NCBI GenBank assembly: GCA_023133185.1
Contig: JAGLWX010000119.1
Location: 1 to 5,605, forward strand
Source: Fidelibacterota bacterium
Lineage (GTDB): Bacteria; Fidelibacterota; UBA2242
Reading direction: 5' to 3'
Length of the DNA stretch: 5,605 bases
Positions 1-5,313 of this stretch are shown piece after piece. The number at the start of each line of letters is the position of its first letter. Position 1 is the first letter of the stretch. Made by a program: the position numbers and the translations under genes. The notes below the pieces were generated by a model that was not told the DNA's origin, searched no databases, and was given only the letters and a program-made list of their open reading frames with translations.

Positions 1-165
1 ATTAACTGTTTCCATTGTCAGGTGACGAGCGTTCTTCCGGGCGCTTTCCAGAATCAATCGTCTGGAAACGGAATAGTAATAGGAAAAAAGAACAGCTGCC
101 ACCAGAATTGTTCCGGTCAAGATAAATGCACTTAATTTGAATCGTAAAGACCTATTTTTCAGCAT
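1..165 (-). CDS. N-terminus of a membrane-anchored sensor protein (possibly SpoIIE-type phosphatase), partial
   Basis: Only the first 55 codons are present; the gene continues past the left edge. The start ATG is at 165, preceded by TAGGAAAGT, a good ribosome site lying inside the upstream gene. The start overlaps the last 14 bases of the binding-protein gene, so the two are probably co-transcribed and translationally coupled. The peptide begins with a basic stretch (MLKNRSLRFKL), followed by one hydrophobic segment at about residues 12-32. After that comes a charged helix with SRRLILESARKNARHLT and METVN. This layout, a short cytoplasmic tail, one membrane helix and an amphipathic 'ENARxLTxxTVN' helix, is typical of membrane sensors with an extracytoplasmic domain and HAMP, including SpoIIE-type PP2C phosphatases and some histidine kinases. 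The output domain lies outside the window, so the phosphatase call is inference. A diguanylate cyclase or histidine kinase remains possible. Confidence 0.6.
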   Translation of the reverse strand, partial: MLKNRSLRFKLSAFILTGTILVAAVLFSYYYSVSRRLILESARKNARHLTMETVN

Positions 166-1150
166 ACTTTCCTACAGGTATATAAAACTGATCATAAGCC
201 GGTAATTTCCCGATTGAGGCGTTTTTCAGCAGTATCTGACCAGTCATTTCATAGGTTTCTTCAGACAGAAACGTACTGAATTCATAGCCGCCATCAGGTA
301 AAATAATATCCTGCATACGCGCCAGCATCCACTGCTGATGAGCCAGATTTGCCGGAATATGCACTGCTTTCATCTCTTTTATTATCATATCCAGAGCCTC
401 AGAGGGGTGTTGAAAGGCATACAGCCAGCCTTCCATTGTTGCTTCAACAAATCGCTCACAGACTTCGGGATGGGCATCATATATTGACCGTAAACAATAG
501 ATACCATCTTCGGGCACATTGAATCCGTAATCGGACATATAAAAAGTTGACAGTTCATCGGCATTATAACCACAATTCAGAATAGTATGATACTCGTTGT
601 ACCACATCACGTTCGTAACATCCGTCCCACCGTGAAGAAAAATGTTGATCCCGGTTGCGATCGGTACGATAGTAACATTCAATTGATTGGCGCTAATAAA
701 AGCCATTGGTATATCAGAGAAGTCCTCTTTGTAGATTCCGATTTTTTTTTCATTCATATCTTCCGGACGATAAATTCCGCTGGATTTCTTCGCCACTAAT
801 ATCAGAGCAGAACGACGGGATATCTGGGCAATATTTACAAGAGGAATTCCCTGGGCAACACGTTTTGTGGCATTAAGGAGAAAAAATGTGCCGAAGTCCG
901 CTTTCCCGGATTTGATACAATCTATAACCGAAATATTTGGTCCGCCGGGAATTATCGTTAAATCGATTCCGTGTTTATCATAAATACCAAGATTCTGAGC
1001 CACATAATAGCCTGCGAACTGCGCTTGAGGCACCCACTGAAGAACAAGCGTTACTGGTTTATCACCGGCTGAACTCTTGACATTCAGAAGAAAAAAACAA
1101 CAAAACCAAATAAATAGAATAATTGGATTTTGTTTCAATTTGAGAGACAT
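152..1150 (-). CDS. NMT1/THI5-like periplasmic substrate-binding protein
   Basis: This 332-residue protein has a signal peptide: MSLKLK, a hydrophobic core at about residues 9-22, and probable cleavage near SSAG at 26-29. There is no lipobox at that site, although two Cys lie in the core. The mature part starts with the family signature LQWVPQAQFAGYYVAQ (37-52), followed by LGIYDKHGIDL and the PGGP loop (68-71), as in THI5/NMT1/SsuA-like binding proteins for pyrimidine precursors, sulfonates or other small organics. A lobe-two segment with NVPEDGIYC (211-219) also fits. Length is normal for the family. The start ATG has a strong GGGAG five bases upstream. No ABC permease or ATPase gene is in view; instead the gene overlaps a membrane-sensor gene by 14 bases. 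The likely job is therefore delivering a ligand signal to that sensor rather than uptake. The ligand cannot be told from sequence; a pyrimidine related to thiamine synthesis is only one possibility. Confidence 0.88.
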   Translation of the reverse strand: MSLKLKQNPIILFIWFCCFFLLNVKSSAGDKPVTLVLQWVPQAQFAGYYVAQNLGIYDKHGIDLTIIPGGPNISVIDCIKSGKADFGTFFLLNATKRVAQGIPLVNIAQISRRSALILVAKKSSGIYRPEDMNEKKIGIYKEDFSDIPMAFISANQLNVTIVPIATGINIFLHGGTDVTNVMWYNEYHTILNCGYNADELSTFYMSDYGFNVPEDGIYCLRSIYDAHPEVCERFVEATMEGWLYAFQHPSEALDMIIKEMKAVHIPANLAHQQWMLARMQDIILPDGGYEFSTFLSEETYEMTGQILLKNASIGKLPAYDQFYIPVGKYAEK

Positions 1151-1160
1151 TCTTACTCCC

Positions 1161-1538
1161 TTAATTCACTAAAAAATATAAGGTATTATTCTCATTCTCA
1201 AAAGGATTTTTCCATATACAATTCCAGCGTTTCTGGTATTTTGCACAACTTTGATAAAAACACACCCTTTTATCGAAAACGTTGGCCGCCCCACGATTTT
1301 TAGTGTGATAATTCTTATCCCATAGGGAATCTTCGATTAAGTTACTGATATAGTGTGCAGTTGTGAGCAGAAAAAAGTTAAAAAAGAGGCTCCTTTTTAG
1401 TAAAATACAGATGTTTTCTAAATATCGTCCCCCGTCAATAAAATGGTAAATCAGGGTACGAATATATTCATATGGCAGAATGCCTCGATTTGAACATGGA
1501 CGGGGATATTTGATTTCATTTTCCATTAATTTTCTCAC
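1161..1538 (-). CDS. Doubtful hypothetical ORF (125 codons) between permease and binding protein
   Basis: This open frame starts with GTG at 1538; an alternative ATG at 1526 would give 121 residues. I do not recognise the product. It is rich in Asn, Lys, Tyr, Phe and Cys and has no clean repeated structure. The N-terminal part (ILPYEYIRTLIYHFIDGG, then ENICILLKRS) could be read as a helix-turn-helix-like segment. A hydrophobic run FFNFFLLTTA follows at about residues 52-61. No good Shine-Dalgarno precedes either start: only GAGAAA lies near the ATG. The composition is what chance reading of AT-rich intergenic DNA can give, and its end overlaps the candidate promoter for the next gene. It may be a relic, a small lineage-specific gene or noise. 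If it is not real, 1151-1624 is a 474-bp gap with no other gene that I can see. Confidence 0.25.
   Translation of the reverse strand: MRKLMENEIKYPRPCSNRGILPYEYIRTLIYHFIDGGRYLENICILLKRSLFFNFFLLTTAHYISNLIEDSLWDKNYHTKNRGAANVFDKRVCFYQSCAKYQKRWNCIWKNPFENENNTLYFLVN
1173..1201 (-). promoter_or_regulatory. Candidate sigma-70-type promoter for the binding-protein/sensor operon
   Basis: Reading the minus strand, TTGAGA (1196-1201, five of six matches to the -35 consensus) is separated by 17 bases from TATTTT (1173-1178, four of six matches to -10). Transcription would start near 1166, giving a very short leader that still contains the GGGAG ribosome site of the gene starting at 1150. The region is AT-rich, so a chance match is possible. 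Confidence 0.35.
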
Positions 1539-1624
1539 AGTGCACCATTGTCTGTTTTCAATTCATTATCGGTGAAATTATCAATTACTGCATTCCTGAT
1601 CTTGATAAAAATTCTGAAATCTTT

Positions 1625-3316
1625 TCATATCTCAAATATAATCGAGTTATGCTCTCCGATGCGGATATGCCTCACGTTTCGGGCGATCTTGTTAAGCAGC
1701 AGCAGTCCCAGTTCTTCCGGTTTGCTTTCGATTATCTGTTCGGCGTCGATGTCGTCGATATCGATGATAGTTGAGCGGTCTGTGACTTCCACCAGGATGC
1801 TGTCATCGGTCAATTTGTAACTAAATGTGATTTGAGCTTTGGTTTCATTATCATGCAGGTAGGCAAAAAGCTCTTCGCAAACCAGTTGCAGATTGAAAAG
1901 TCGTTTTGAATCAAGCTGGAAAAGCGTTTGCAGATCATCGATAAAGCGCCGCAGCTTAAATAATTCGTCCAGATCATTTGCCAACCGGATGGATTTGCTC
2001 TTCACGGGCCGTAGTCTCATGATGATACTCAAAATCAAAGCTGTGATGCCACCGGTTGCTACGCCGTTTTCCACGAATGGTTTCAGCGAATCGTGGATCA
2101 GGGCGGGAAAGAACAATTTGAAAGTGGAGATTATCCCGACAGTAAGAGACACACCGATAATAATGCCGGAGTCGTAATCAATACCGTTTTCAGCAATTAA
2201 TTTGATGCCGCTGGCAAAGAGCAATCCCATAAAGATGAGAGTGGAAGCAGCCAGAACCGGACCGGGGATCAGGGTTAAACTATAAACGACTTTGGGAAAA
2301 AATGCGAATATAACCATTGAAATCGAAGCGACATAACCAACCGACCTGGAAGCAACTCCCGTCAATCCTACAACGGCTATATTGCCGGAATATGTTGTGT
2401 TTGGCATTGTTCCGCTTAGTCCCGCCAAAGCATTTCCCACACCGTCTGCATACAGGCAGCCCCGCACGGCTTCATAATCCACTTTTCGGAAATTCGGATC
2501 GGATGTATCCTGAATGATAATAGCATCTCCGATGCTTTCGACAGTACTGGCAAAAGTGGCGAAAAGAAAGGAAATAAAGAGAGGGAGGTGTTTGAGGGAT
2601 AAATTGAAATCCGGCACTATCCATTTGCTCTGAGGAACCCCGATCAACGGATATTGGCTTAAGGATGAGAAATCAGTTATACCCAGAATGGCGCTGGTGA
2701 TCAAACCGGCGATAATTCCAATAATCGGACTCCAAAGGCGAAGATATTTCGTTCCAAAAATAGCAAAAAGCAAAGTGAAAGTAATGGTGATCAATCCCGC
2801 TGCTAAATTCTCGGAAGAGCAGTAATTTTCAGATCCTGCGATACCCGTCCATAAATCCATCATCACCGGGATCACGCTGATGGCGATGAGGACGATGACA
2901 ATACCTCCCAGGTTGGTTGTCACAACTTTTCGTACATACCACAGAAAGTAGGAAAGCAAAACTTCCAGGGGAGCGGTAAGAATTGTCATCGAGGCGATCA
3001 GAGCAAAACCGCCCATGAAACCAGCGGGAATCGCAGCTCCGAGATAGGCTGCGGAAGTTCCCAGAAAAAGCAAATAGCCAGAGCCGATCTTGCCATATTT
3101 CCTGATCTGAACGTATGATGCAATCCCTGTGATGAGCATGGTTACGAACACCAGCATGTGTTTCTGTTCGTCAGGTGTGCCGATGATATTGGCAACGATC
3201 AAGGGGGCAATCACCGAGCCGGGTATAATGAGGACGGCATGCTGCAGACCAAGAAATAAATTCAGCAGGAAAGGTGGTTTGTCATCCCTTTTGTACAATA
3301 ATTGTTTTTTTGGCAT
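1625..3316 (-). CDS. NCS2/SLC23-family permease fused to a degenerate RsbW-like ATPase domain
   Basis: The 563-residue product has two parts. Residues about 15-437 are a multi-pass membrane protein of the nucleobase:cation symporter-2 family. Visible marks are the TM1 QH pair (Q25-H26), the TM8 ESIGD motif (E260, D264) and the TM10 stretch TMPNTTYSGNIAVVGLTG (303-320). UraA has Glu (E290) where this protein has G311, and the family motif [Q/E/P]-N-x-G becomes G-N-I-A. Residues about 445-563 resemble the HATPase_c_2 fold of RsbW/SpoIIAB anti-sigma kinases: LQLVCEELFAYLHDNE for the N box, ILVEVTDRS for G1 and EELGLLLLNKIA for G2. Key residues differ: Y486 replaces the Mg-binding Asn, S515 replaces the G1 Gly, and E535 replaces the first G2 Gly. 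ATP binding is therefore doubtful. The bulk NCS2 part would carry purine-like substrates, but a receptor role is possible. Start ATG 3316 has a modest GCGAGA ribosome site. The gene stands alone, 1 kb from its upstream neighbour. Confidence 0.92.
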   Translation of the reverse strand: MPKKQLLYKRDDKPPFLLNLFLGLQHAVLIIPGSVIAPLIVANIIGTPDEQKHMLVFVTMLITGIASYVQIRKYGKIGSGYLLFLGTSAAYLGAAIPAGFMGGFALIASMTILTAPLEVLLSYFLWYVRKVVTTNLGGIVIVLIAISVIPVMMDLWTGIAGSENYCSSENLAAGLITITFTLLFAIFGTKYLRLWSPIIGIIAGLITSAILGITDFSSLSQYPLIGVPQSKWIVPDFNLSLKHLPLFISFLFATFASTVESIGDAIIIQDTSDPNFRKVDYEAVRGCLYADGVGNALAGLSGTMPNTTYSGNIAVVGLTGVASRSVGYVASISMVIFAFFPKVVYSLTLIPGPVLAASTLIFMGLLFASGIKLIAENGIDYDSGIIIGVSLTVGIISTFKLFFPALIHDSLKPFVENGVATGGITALILSIIMRLRPVKSKSIRLANDLDELFKLRRFIDDLQTLFQLDSKRLFNLQLVCEELFAYLHDNETKAQITFSYKLTDDSILVEVTDRSTIIDIDDIDAEQIIESKPEELGLLLLNKIARNVRHIRIGEHNSIIFEI

Positions 3317-3865
3317 AATTATCTCGCTAAATAAATTTTTTGAAATATGCTGAAACAGTATTCTTCAAATCACATAAAAAATATCCAAAAGGGGAGTTAG
3401 TGGACCGAGAAGGATTGGCTATCTCATTGCCTGTTCTATTATTAGACATGATGGCGTTTTTAAGGACTACTACCTCAAAAAAAGAGAGGAAGGTATGAAT
3501 CTATCGAAAGGCTGTCATCACTACCTGGAATAAACTGTTGAGAGTTATCTTTGCTATCCTGACTAAACAGATAAATTTTAGTGCTAATCATGGCTAATTA
3601 TTGATAGTTGACTCCTACAACCGAACCGATTTCCTTCCTCAATGCTCTCATACCGTCAGTCCTTTCAAGATTTCTCAGAATTTGACTGCGGTACTATATT
3701 TTTACACTGCCCCCAGTCGAAGATTTACCGCTTGAAGTGATTTTATCATTTATTATGAAAGAGTGCAACTGTTTTGTGTATAAATCCATATCCGGCATCT
3801 GATGACAAATATTGGCGACATTCCATAAGGAATATAGCCAATCAACAATAAGATTGATCCCGAGA

Positions 3866-4019
3866 CTTGACTTAAGACTGCCAAATCAAAGAACATAAAC
3901 CGATCTCCAAACTTTGCCGGCAGGCTTGAGTTAAGTCGGATCGCTATCGCCCTTAACTCAAGTTGTCTCAAACACTCACGCTTATTCAATAAATACACAT
4001 GACGCCGCCTTAAGTCAAG
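3866..4019. repeat. Nested inverted repeats built from one 11-mer (four copies)
   Basis: Outer arms are CTTGACTTAAG (3866-3876) and its exact reverse complement CTTAAGTCAAG (4009-4019). Inner arms are CTTGAGTTAAG (3925-3935) and its exact reverse complement CTTAACTCAAG (3952-3962), which can form a hairpin with a 16-base loop. Inner and outer versions differ only at the sixth base. The spacing from outer to inner copy is almost symmetric: 59 bases start to start on the left and 57 on the right. I do not recognise the element. A transposon or MITE relic, a recombination site or a structured RNA are all possible. Confidence 0.75.
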
Positions 4020-4083
4020 GACTGTCGAACCTACGGCTGGAAAATATCAAATACCGAAAAATGACTATTGAAACAGTAAAAGA

Positions 4084-4112
4084 AAAAGCCCGATTTTAGG
4101 GATCGGGCTTTT
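4084..4112 (-). terminator. Rho-independent terminator, probably bidirectional
   Basis: An 11-bp perfect stem (AAAAGCCCGAT pairing with ATCGGGCTTTT) encloses a 7-base loop at 4095-4101. Read on the minus strand the stem ends in TTTTT followed by CTTTT, a good U-tract, so it would stop transcripts from the receiver/zinc-ribbon genes upstream. On the plus strand only TTTT follows, so it could act weakly in that direction too. Confidence 0.85.
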
Positions 4113-4178
4113 GTATCCGAAGTATAGCGCTGTGTTATCTCTTAACTTTTAATCCTTTTTGGTCCACGTCTGCTAATT

Positions 4179-4293
4179 CCGGTTAAACCGGACACCTGTT
4201 TCGGAATTATTCGGACAGTTTGAGATTGTGTCATCAGACATCCCTTGCGGGGTTCTGTTTTCACCTTTTGAAATTATTCCAAAGTGTCCGAAT
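4179..4293. repeat. Cluster of inverted CGGACA words with a CCGG palindrome
   Basis: The palindrome CCGGTTAAACCGG sits at 4179-4191. CGGACAC at 4189-4195 faces GTGTCCG at 4284-4290, and ATTCGGACA at 4209-4217 faces TGTCCGAAT at 4285-4293. Imperfect flanking similarity (GGAATTATT at 4203-4211 against AATTATTCC at 4272-4280) adds to the inverted character. The element is about 100 bp, lies just downstream of the zinc-ribbon gene, and resembles a small element with terminal inverted repeats or a transcribed structured region. No target duplication was recognised. Confidence 0.4.
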
Positions 4294-4341
4294 TGAGAAG
4301 TGAAATTTTTAATCATTTATCAATTGTTATTTAACACCTTC

Positions 4342-4506
4342 TTACCTTACTCCTACCGTAAACCATCTCAACACTGATGAATATGCCAGAGAACACCATT
4401 TACAGGCGTAGCGTTTGACAATGGGATAAAAGCCTTTCTTATGTAACCGTTTTCGAGAAGTATTGCCGCAAAAGGGACATTTATCTCCCCAACGTATGTA
4501 TCTCAT
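4342..4506 (-). CDS. Small zinc-ribbon protein (54 residues)
   Basis: Start ATG at 4506 follows TTGGAG with five bases between GGAG and ATG, a good ribosome site; stop TAA is at 4342-4344. The product has one four-cysteine zinc ribbon: CPFCG (Cys10, Cys13) and CKWC (Cys35, Cys38), with a basic stretch SRKRLHKKGF between the pairs. Single ribbons of this kind bind nucleic acid or serve as the N-terminal domain of transposases (IS1/IS1595-type 'CPxCG ... CxxC'). This one ends soon after, with AYSSVLRWFTVGVR, so it is either a free-standing small protein or the cut-off ribbon of a transposase. Its start overlaps the stop of the M23 relic as ATGA, which suggests translational coupling. Function beyond zinc and probable nucleic-acid binding is unknown. 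Confidence 0.65.
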   Translation of the reverse strand: MRYIRWGDKCPFCGNTSRKRLHKKGFYPIVKRYACKWCSLAYSSVLRWFTVGVR

Positions 4507-4715
4507 AAAAATCTCCAATTGTATTGCTGAACTTTATAATGTAGATGATATCCCGTACTGCGCCCGGTACAGCCGACTTCGGCAATTTTCCGGCCTCGTT
4601 TGGCAAATTCACAGTCATCGACCAACATCCCTGATAGGGGAGCATAAACCGTAGAATACCCGCTGCCATGCTTTAACTTTAAGATTTTACCGGACAATTC
4701 CGTATGAGCTTTCAA
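4503..4715 (-). pseudogene. C-terminal relic of an M23 (LytM-type) peptidase
   Basis: The open frame (TTG at 4715, stop TGA at 4503-4505) encodes about 70 residues that match the second half of peptidase family M23. Matching segments are KHGSGYSTVYAPLSG (15-29), AKRGRKIAEVG (38-48) and TGRSTGYHLHYKV (50-62). These correspond to the 'HGNGY-YAHLS' strand, the 'KKGQxIG' strand and the HxH zinc/catalytic motif, of which His57 and His59 survive. The first half of the domain with the HxxxD zinc ligands is missing, and the catalytic His of 'YAHLS' is Pro26 here. No ribosome site precedes the TTG, and an in-frame stop lies shortly upstream. It therefore cannot be an active endopeptidase and most likely is a broken remnant of a cell-wall hydrolase gene. 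Whether the fragment is still translated, feeding the ATGA-coupled zinc-ribbon gene, is open. Confidence 0.7.
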
Positions 4716-4722
4716 TGTTTGT

Positions 4723-4794
4723 TTATTCTCTAAAACGTTTATTTAGCTCTAATATTTTTTCTGTCCTTAGCATATCTTCCAGCCTTTGCTTCTC
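4723..4794 (-). other. Out-of-frame helix-like tail, possible frameshifted continuation of the receiver
   Basis: In a different frame from the end of the receiver gene, 23 codons read EKQRLEDMLRTEKILELNKR and then FRE before a stop at 4723-4725. The amphipathic, charged pattern looks like real helix coding (an alpha-5 or coiled-coil linker) rather than random DNA. It begins where the receiver's similarity to its family fades. A frameshift, perhaps with a small deletion, would explain both, but this is inference from pattern only. Confidence 0.3.
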
Positions 4795-5027
4795 ACTACA
4801 ACAGTTGGAGTTCCGGCAACCACATCCTTGATTTTCTCGCCGGTCTCTTTTTCAATGGTATTGAGAATATCATGATCCGCGATGATTATATCACATACTC
4901 CATTATGTATAGCCTTTATCGCATCGGGGGTTGTGGTAACCGCTATAATGTTGCATCTCCATTTGGAAGCAATTTCTCCCAGTAATTTCTGAATGCTGTT
5001 TTCTTTATCTACTAAGAGTATGTTCAT
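4767..5027 (-). CDS. Truncated response-regulator receiver domain protein (86 residues)
   Basis: I chose ATG 5027 because MNILLVDKE is the canonical first strand of a receiver domain and AGAAAGG lies about nine bases upstream; a GTG at 5096 would add a 23-residue extension without family similarity. Visible parts are LLVD (acidic Asp7; the usual second acidic residue is Lys8), helix 1 (SIQKLLGEIASKW), strand 3 IIIAD with probable phospho-acceptor Asp51, and strand 4 TPTVVV (73-78). The conserved Thr/Ser after strand 4 is not clear, and the strand-5 Lys and last helix are absent: the frame ends at RSKGWKIC*. Normal receivers have about 115-125 residues. Either this is a damaged gene or a minimal receiver that cannot switch normally. 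It lies 287 bp downstream of an NtrC-family gene on the same strand and may have belonged to the same signalling cluster. Confidence 0.65.
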   Translation of the reverse strand: MNILLVDKENSIQKLLGEIASKWRCNIIAVTTTPDAIKAIHNGVCDIIIADHDILNTIEKETGEKIKDVVAGTPTVVVRSKGWKIC

Positions 5028-5054
5028 TGTTTTAGCCTTTCTGCCAGTAATAAC

Positions 5055-5070
5055 GACAAATAACATGCCA
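5055..5070 (-). promoter_or_regulatory. Candidate sigma-54 (-24/-12) promoter for the receiver gene
   Basis: On the minus strand TGGCATGTTATTTGTC matches the sigma-54 pattern TGGCAY-R-N4-TTGCW except that the -12 element reads TTGT rather than TTGC. Transcription would start near 5044, just before the AGAAAGG ribosome site of the gene starting at 5027. An NtrC-family activator gene lies immediately upstream. The changed -12 base lowers confidence. Confidence 0.3.
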
Positions 5071-5159
5071 TCTATCAAAAAAGCAGGACAGATCACTTCG
5101 TAAATGCTATTACTACAATGCTTTAGGAATTCTTTTTAAAAGTAAATTTTTATATAATA

Positions 5160-5188
5160 ATGATAATCACCTATTGAGATGTGTTCAA
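5160..5188 (-). promoter_or_regulatory. Candidate sigma-70-type promoter overlapped by a palindrome
   Basis: On the minus strand TTGAAC (5183-5188) and TATCAT (5160-5165) are separated by exactly 17 bases, with four of six and five of six consensus matches. The -35 box lies inside the palindrome at 5181-5198, so a protein bound there would block or modulate this promoter. It would give a leader of about 125 bases before the receiver gene. Confidence 0.35.
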
Positions 5189-5198
5189 TATCCGACAC
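5181..5198. promoter_or_regulatory. Palindromic operator-like site, copy 1
   Basis: GTGTTCAATATCCGACAC: the half sites GTGT and ACAC flank an ATAT centre. It differs from copy 2 by a single base (T for C at the fifth position), over 18 bases. It lies 154 bases upstream of the receiver start. Dyad symmetry and duplication support a protein-binding site; the neighbouring NtrC-family protein is the obvious candidate binder, by position only. Confidence 0.55.
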
Positions 5199-5271
5199 CA
5201 CCAGAAAGGCAAATGTTGCTTTTGGCTGTTTAAGTTAATATTATTAATACACTTAGAAGATTATATCAAAA

Positions 5272-5289
5272 GTGTCCAATATCCGACAC
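5272..5289. promoter_or_regulatory. Palindromic operator-like site, copy 2
   Basis: GTGTCCAATATCCGACAC: the arms GTGTC and GACAC are exact reverse complements around a symmetric ATAT centre. It lies 91 bases from copy 1 and 24 bases beyond the stop codon of the NtrC-family gene. It has no U-tract, so a terminator role is unlikely. It fits an upstream activating site or repressor site. Confidence 0.55.
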
Positions 5290-5313
5290 ACCCGGAGAAA
5301 TAACCAATCTCGC

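Larger units (their letters stand above)
3317..4341. other. Gene-poor stretch of about 1 kb with repeats and a terminator
   Basis: I find no convincing gene here. The longest minus-strand frame (3753-3998, 81 codons) has no ribosome site and runs across the nested inverted repeats, so it looks like chance or a relic. Short frames at 3400-3498 (plus) and 3598-3651 (minus) have purine-rich leaders but no recognisable product. The stretch does contain the nested inverted repeats at 3866-4019, the terminator hairpin at 4084-4112, and a cluster of CGGACAC/GTGTCCG words at 4179-4293. The promoter of the permease must lie in its left part, upstream of 3316, but I see no clear -35/-10 pair. No tRNA, rRNA or CRISPR pattern is present. 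Confidence 0.6.

Noticed and set aside
3317..3420. Purine-type riboswitch upstream of the permease
   Set aside because: No conserved three-way junction sequences could be found; the stretch is plain AT-rich DNA.
3400..3498. 32-codon plus-strand frame with GTG start after GGGGAG
   Set aside because: The spacing to the start is only three bases and the peptide matches nothing I know. The frame stays open back to 3331 without a good start, so it may be a relic but cannot be supported.
3598..3651. 17-residue minus-strand frame (MRALRKEIGSVVGVNYQ) with AAAGGA upstream
   Set aside because: Too short to support; the leader match is weak evidence in AT-rich DNA.
3925..3962. Integron attC-like reading of GTTAAGT and ACTTAAC words
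   Set aside because: The order of the core words is the reverse of an attC site, no partner boxes are present and no integrase is seen.
3753..3998. 81-codon minus-strand open frame
   Set aside because: It lacks a ribosome site, has no recognisable motif and runs through the inner and outer inverted repeats; probably chance.
5028..5096. N-terminal extension of the receiver from GTG 5096
   Set aside because: Family similarity begins exactly at ATG 5027, which has its own ribosome site; the extension has no similarity and would overlap the possible sigma-54 promoter.
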